Shown here piece by piece: positions 58,353 to 64,000 of a stretch of DNA of 64,000 bases (position 1 is the stretch's first letter; each line of letters opens with the position of its first letter). The notes under the pieces are model-generated. The model saw nothing but the letters and a program-made list of their open reading frames with translations. It did no database searches and was not told where the DNA came from. Origin of the DNA: Pempheris klunzingeri (Eukaryota; Chordata; Actinopteri; Acropomatiformes; Pempheridae); contig NC_092012.1 of the NCBI RefSeq assembly GCF_042242105.1, forward strand, positions 12,315,470 through 12,379,469, read 5' to 3'. A program made the position numbers and the translations under genes.

Positions 58353-61300
58353 GGCTCTGTCCATCAATCATATTTCTCCTGTTGTAGCCTTATATCAGTG
58401 TATAGGTAAAATTAGTAGGGACAAGTATTGACACAGCAGTGTGGTAGATTTTTTTCCCAGCTTTCACTTTGGTGTAGTTGCAGGAAGTAGTAGGGAAAGC
58501 AAGTTAGAAGAGTGTATGGTGTTCAGTGTTTACATGCACTCTCAATGTGATTATAATCAGAGCTGAATCTTAGTTATTGCAGCTGTTATGTAAACACTGC
58601 AAACAGGATGATGTATATTATGTAAGGTGATTATTAGAGTAAGCATATCTGAATTAAGTGAGTCGGGATGCTCAGTCTTTCAATTTGACCACGTGATATT
58701 CCACACTTACGAGACCAAATACTAAAAAACAACATGTTGGTCCGGTCCACATCAACCTCCATGAAGATCTTTACTGTACCCTTTTGAACATTTGAAAGGA
58801 GGAAAAATGTCTTTGGGCATGTGCTCTTTTAGCCTCTAAGCTTCTGAGTGGGCAGGCAGGTGTGCATGTTTTAACAGCTGAGCCTTCAGTGGCACCTAGA
58901 CACAATGTAAACAAACTGGCCCCGGTAACAGTGGCCTACCAGGTCATGGACAGATATCTAAAGATAACCCACACAATTTCACATCTTATACTAAGATTTG
59001 CTGGTAAGTTGTTAAACTGTTCAAAATGCTGCAGTTGACAAGCCAACTAGCTGTATATCCTACAAGAGGACGTTAGCGGATGTACTTTCCCTGGAGGATG
59101 TTTGTTTGCTAGCTCGTTCAGCAGGCCAAGGTAAAACACAAGATGTGTGGTCATGCCTGTAGATAAGAGAAACTGGTAGAAAGAAAATGCGCGCTGTAGT
59201 GCACATTCTGTCTCTCTGTGTCAAAGGCTGCTTTCTCACGGTCCATGTTACCCTCGCACCAAAGTTTACAGAGCATGTCTGTATAATGTAGCAGAGAAAA
59301 TGTTCTGTCCTGTCGGCTACCACGCAACTTTCTGGACATTTACAGGTTAACAATTACTATTTATTAGCCAACTCATGCAAACCCTGGCTATTGGGCAAGT
59401 TGAGCAAAACACATTGTGGGCTGAATCAAACTTTTAACCTGATAAAATGTTCTTAAAGGAATATTTATTTTGATGTAAACATACAGATTGAAATATGATT
59501 ATCTTTTGATCCATTTCTTCCTGAAACTGTCAAATAGTATTTCCAGAAGGAAAGTAGGGGGTTTTGCTCAAAGACATTCTCAGGTGTTCAATTAAATTTA
59601 TTGGCGGTCTCTGGCCCAGAGCATTAGTATCTTGTTGAAGACCATCTGGAAAACCTTTCTGTCTTCTTACATACATATATATATAAAAAAGCCTGCAAAA
59701 ATGCTCAAACCCATCAGCATTGTGGTTTTGATGTATGCTGTCCTGTTGTGTGTATGTGTTTATGCTTCGCGTCAGGCTGCAGGCTGTGTAAAAGCTGGGC
59801 TGGGGCCAGCAGCCAGCCAGGAGGACAGACGAGGAAGCAGATGGATCTGTTTGGACTTAACCCTTCCCACGCCACTTCATCCTTCTGGCCCCCCTCTTCC
59901 AACCTGCACGCCTCTCTGCAGAGGAGTAGAGAGAGGGGAGCAGAGTGGGTGTGTCTGTGTGGTTTGGGGGATGGGAGGCACATGTTATGCTACCAGTACC
60001 AAGCAGAGAGAGCAGGAAGGCAGACAGAAACCAGAGCGAGCGAGTGAGACTTTGCCTTTGCAGACCTTTCCTTACAGACCATGCGTGTGTGCTGAACTGT
60101 GCTGACATATGGCTACTGCCTCCATGTTGGAACTCCTGGCCTGCTCTGTTTCTCTGCTTTCTCTCATCAGCTCTTTTCCCCCTCCGGTACACTCTGCCGT
60201 CTGCTCTCTCAGCCTAACCAGCACTTTGCTTGTTTGTCCCAGGAATGTCTTGCCTTTTCTGGGATATAGAGTCACCACACCCTGTGAGATCCACTGGCTG
60301 TCTGACTGTTTAAGCCACTCAACCTCCTACTTTCTTGCTGCTGCCGTGTTTCAGTGGTAGAGGTTTTACCTGCAAACATATAATTGCTGTTGGCTCCATG
60401 GGCTCCCATCGCTATACACAGTACACTTTAATGACTTTTTAACATTAGCTAGATTGTAACCATGCTGCTAAGCCAGGTCTGGTGTTTTATTGTCTTTATC
60501 CACCTCTGTTATGCACAAGCACAGCGTGCTAGCCTGGCTAATAGCAAACCGCTACAAACAAGCTAAAATGAAACCAGTCTATAAACTATTTAGCATAGTT
60601 TGCCACATATCTTTACATTTTGTAAAATCTTGTAAACTTAGCTGCTAGCTCAGACAAATCAGTCCCTGCAGGCAGTGAATCACCTCAGAAGCAGAGGAAG
60701 GACTGATGTCTTCATTCCTGTAAACTTCACTCAGTGTTTTAATGCCAGGACTACGATTTATTTTATTGACATTTTAGATTGGTTTCCAGTGAGGTATTAT
60801 TGGGTTTATATAGTGATTTTGCTGTTGTAAACATTACTGTTGCGGCTCTGGAAAGAACATCTAGTTATATTTAAAATATTTAAGTAAAATCATGTTATGA
60901 ATGTGTTCTTTTTAAAACAATATTTTTTAAAAAGCAGTTATTACGTAATGAAAAAGAACGGATAATGGTATTGATAAGATCCAAACTGAACCGATAAGGA
61001 GTAACAATAAGAGCAGTAATATTGATAAAATCCTAATGATACCCTTCACTAGGAATGCTTACTAGAGGGTTTGCAAGTGGTATTACCTTAAGTAGAATTG
61101 GTCTCTCCTACCATATGGCAAACATGCAACACATTACCCCTTGGGGAAAAAACAATCGTTAAAATGGTGAAAAGCTGACTTCCACTGACTTTCACAAATA
61201 AAGCCAGACTTTTGAAGGGTAACGTGCAAAAATGATGTCATTTGAAATCCTCCATGTTGATGAGACTGACATTCTTTCTTTGTAAAATAATAACAGACAT

Positions 61301-62294
61301 CTTACGACGGATATGTGCATATGTGTCAGAAAAACCCATTTTTGGCATCATTAAAGTGTCCACGATTCACTGACTGTCCAAGCAGTTATATGGATCTTGT
61401 CCATTTTCAATATATTTGTATTTGTTCTTTTTAGTATCGCAGTTCTTCCCAGCCATAGCAGCCGCTGTTTGGGTTGTTTTTGCAGCTCTGTGGTGTTTAG
61501 GCCACGGAATTACATCAAAATATGATATGTATGCAGGCCATCTCTTTGAGGCATTTGAGAATGACAGATTTGGTGGAGGAATGCGTGGTCCCAGTTTAAT
61601 TGCAAATCAATGGTTGCTGAGTAAAGTTTCTGGAAAACACGCTCCCCACTCTCCTTGCTAACCAGCAGACTGTAAATAGAAAACCCAGAGGGAAGATCAA
61701 TACCAACTCTGCCTGTTGATGAGGAGGGAAGCTTGCTGTGTGAACGAGAACAGAAGAGATGCACAGCGTGTTTTAAAGAGTAGAAGTCTCCATATGGTGT
61801 CCAAGAACTTGCAACCATCTTTTTTTTTCCCCATGTTTTGAGTCGCTCCGCAGGTTGCTCTACTTTTGCCTTTTTGTCTACTAAGCTATCTTTCAGGTTT
61901 TTGAGGATCTTGTTCTCCCCTTAACATACTGACTTTTCTCCTCCACTCCTCTTTGAGAAAGAGAGCAGCTGCGGCTCAGTGAAATTATGTCATCTATTGC
62001 TTTATGGTAACAATAGCTTTAGCTCCCATTTCCATTCATTTCTACCACCCTCCATTATCACCACCACAACCAAAACCCACCCCTACCTCTATGGACAGAA
62101 GTGAGAGCTGAATGTGGCATGGGGGTGGGTGGTGGGACAGACATCTGTGGCCCTCTTCAGTCCTCTCTTGGCTCCACTGCCTCGGCCTTATTGTTCTCAG
62201 AGATGTAGATAACCATAACAGAAGGAGAGTAGGAGAGCCACAGTCAAGTAGAGAAAGGGGCAAAGGGGAGGAGCATTGAGGGGCAGCTTTTGTT

Positions 62295-62312
62295 AAAAAA
62301 AAAAAAAAAAAA
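62295..62312. repeat. Poly-A run (18 bases)
   Basis: A homopolymer A tract between G-rich stretches. No adjoining retroelement recognised. Confidence 0.9.
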
Positions 62313-64000
62313 GTGTCAGGTCTGTGGTCTGTGTTTTATGGGGTAATGGGTGGGGGAAGGGAAGGCAGGGTTTCTTGGAGCTGACCTCTGATCTGAAAGA
62401 CGTATTCAGGATTATTGTTAGTCAGCCAGTTAAGTTCACCACCTCTGGTTTCCACCTCTTATTATCTTGTATAGATACGAACTAACACCTCAGGAAGGAC
62501 TGTCTGCTGCTGTTATGCATAGTCATCATCAGAATTGTGTTCTTCCCATTTTACCCTCTTTGCTTTCAGGGTAGAGTTGACTCTTGTGACCTTTGGCCAA
62601 AACTTAATGACTCTGAATTGACAGCCTCACACCCTCTTGCTTGGGCTGTTTATCAAACCTGAGTCTTGTTGAAGTACTGACCAAACTTTTAGCCGTTTCC
62701 TTCCTCTATGAAGGGCTTCCTTTTAGAAAGCTCTATACGCAATTTAAGCAGAACTCTTGTATGACTGTGTTGGAGTTAAGGCAGTTGGTGCATTTAGGAA
62801 GTTTCTAAATGGGAAACAGGTAGGCTGGTTAAACTTGTTTTCAGATTCAAGTGTTATGTCATGCAGTAGGGCTGGGTATCGTCACAGATTTCTTGAATCG
62901 ATTCATTTCCTGTTCACAAGGTCCTGATTTAATCCAATATCATTCTGGAAAAGGGATGTTTCAGTTACAATACCAGTTTTGTTTATATGTGAAAGAGATG
63001 CTTGGAGAACTAATGCTGTAGCGTACAAGGAACCGGCTAACCTAGTGTTTTATTAAAATATTAATGGTTACATTAAAAATTGACCCCAAAGTAGTTACAT
63101 AAATACTACTAGTAGTTTTATGTAACATGGCCAACACACAGCAGTCAACACAATATAGTGAAACTATAATGAAATAACACGTGCTTTTAGTGCAGAGGGT
63201 GTGTTGCCGAGACAGTATGCGCAATGTTACGTGGACACAAGTGTTATTGCTTTTAGTTAGCGTGGCAGGTTTATGTCTGTACTTGTATCTGTACAATCAC
63301 AGGTGGAAAGTCAAGTAGTGCAATTTTTACATTTCAACATGGTAAATGCAGTGAAAGGGGACACACGACAAAATATGAACAGCAGTCCAGGCCTGGGGGA
63401 GAGACAACACTGCAGAACAACCTTGAGTAGGTGAATAAATCCAATGTATGAACCATGCATACACATCTTCAGCGAAATTAGGGGAGGAGGGTAGTTTGAA
63501 CATGTTGAAAAACAGTCTTGTAAAACCTTTGGACATTGTAAACTGTGAAGTCCATAAAAATAAAGCCCCATCATGAATGCTTTCGGTTGAGAAAACTCTC
63601 TCAGAAGGGACACTGGTCCCAGAGATGTTGGTTTGCCTTGCAAGCCAAAAGGAAATACTCCCCTGCACCCTCTACAAGGTCAGTGGATCTTCAGAGTGGA
63701 ACATTTTACATCCCTTCTTCCTGTGCCTCATCAGCTGGAGTTTACTGTGATACCATGATTTCTGTTGTGGAGGCCAGCCCAAAGAGAGTGCAGAAGATTC
63801 CTTTGACTTCTCGGAGTAGGGGCAACATCCACACACACAGGACCAAGGAATGTGTCAGAAACTATAGAAATTATATTAAGAATGTACTGTATATTCAAAT
63901 ACAGTAGTGTACAGGAAAAAAGCTGTTATTTCTATGCTTGTTTAACTTTGATGCCTCCACTTGCTCCAGACGAGCAGCTTCAGTTGCCAGTCTAGATGTG

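Larger units (their letters stand above)
51227..64000 (+). other. ankrd11: Intron after exon 2 of the ankrd11 candidate, running off the window
   Basis: It opens with a GTATGT donor. Contains CA/GT and poly-A/T microsatellites and short frames only (including a 168-codon frame at 53099-53605 minus that is built on a microsatellite). No ankyrin-repeat exon or other recognisable coding exon is found to the end. Confidence 0.45.

Noticed and set aside
59632..60105. 157-codon plus-strand open frame
   Set aside because: Overlapping long frames exist on both strands here, the composition is low-complexity, and no recognisable domain is present.
61416..61661. 81-codon frame preceded by a pyrimidine-rich AG (ttctttttag), considered as an exon
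   Set aside because: The frame ends in its own stop codon without a donor, has no known domain, and does not match an ankyrin-repeat protein N-terminus as I recall it.

Overview
The window is vertebrate nuclear DNA, almost certainly from a ray-finned (teleost, probably percomorph) fish. The evidence is the split-gene structure with GT-AG introns, the encoded vertebrate proteins, CA/GT microsatellites, and several interspersed repeats of kinds widespread in percomorph genomes. I see no bacterial, viral or plasmid features and no operons. Almost every short open frame outside the exons described here looks like a chance frame.

Layout. 1-2940: intergenic, with an ~825-bp TTAA-flanked inverted-repeat element. 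2940-3390: probable promoter and 5' UTR of a type I classical cadherin. 3392-17484 (+): that cadherin, 14 coding exons, 802 residues, identified as M-cadherin (cdh15). 17485-18903: a short convergent intergenic stretch holding both 3' UTRs. 18904-25589 (-): the mitochondrial AAA metalloprotease subunit paraplegin (spg7), 17 coding exons, 807 residues. 25590-27800: an apparently divergent promoter region. 27800-64000 (+): the 5' end of a large gene with a first exon ending at 28130, a ~23-kb intron, an 80-bp second exon at 51147-51226, and then more intron. From gene order this is most likely ankrd11, but no ankyrin-repeat coding sequence lies inside the window.

The three genes match the human 16q24.3 neighbourhood (CDH15, ANKRD11, SPG7), which supports the calls. 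Compared with human, the spg7-ankrd11 pair appears inverted next to cdh15, while keeping its head-to-head arrangement. The proteins have unrelated jobs: calcium-dependent adhesion of muscle cells (cdh15), quality control and processing of inner-membrane proteins in mitochondria (spg7), and, if correctly named, a chromatin co-regulator (ankrd11).

I found no undescribed gene system. The most interesting points are a degenerate calcium motif at the EC2-EC3 junction of the cadherin, the inverted gene block, an AUG in strong context in the second exon of the ankrd11 candidate, and several inverted-repeat or periodic repeat elements in introns and intergenic DNA.
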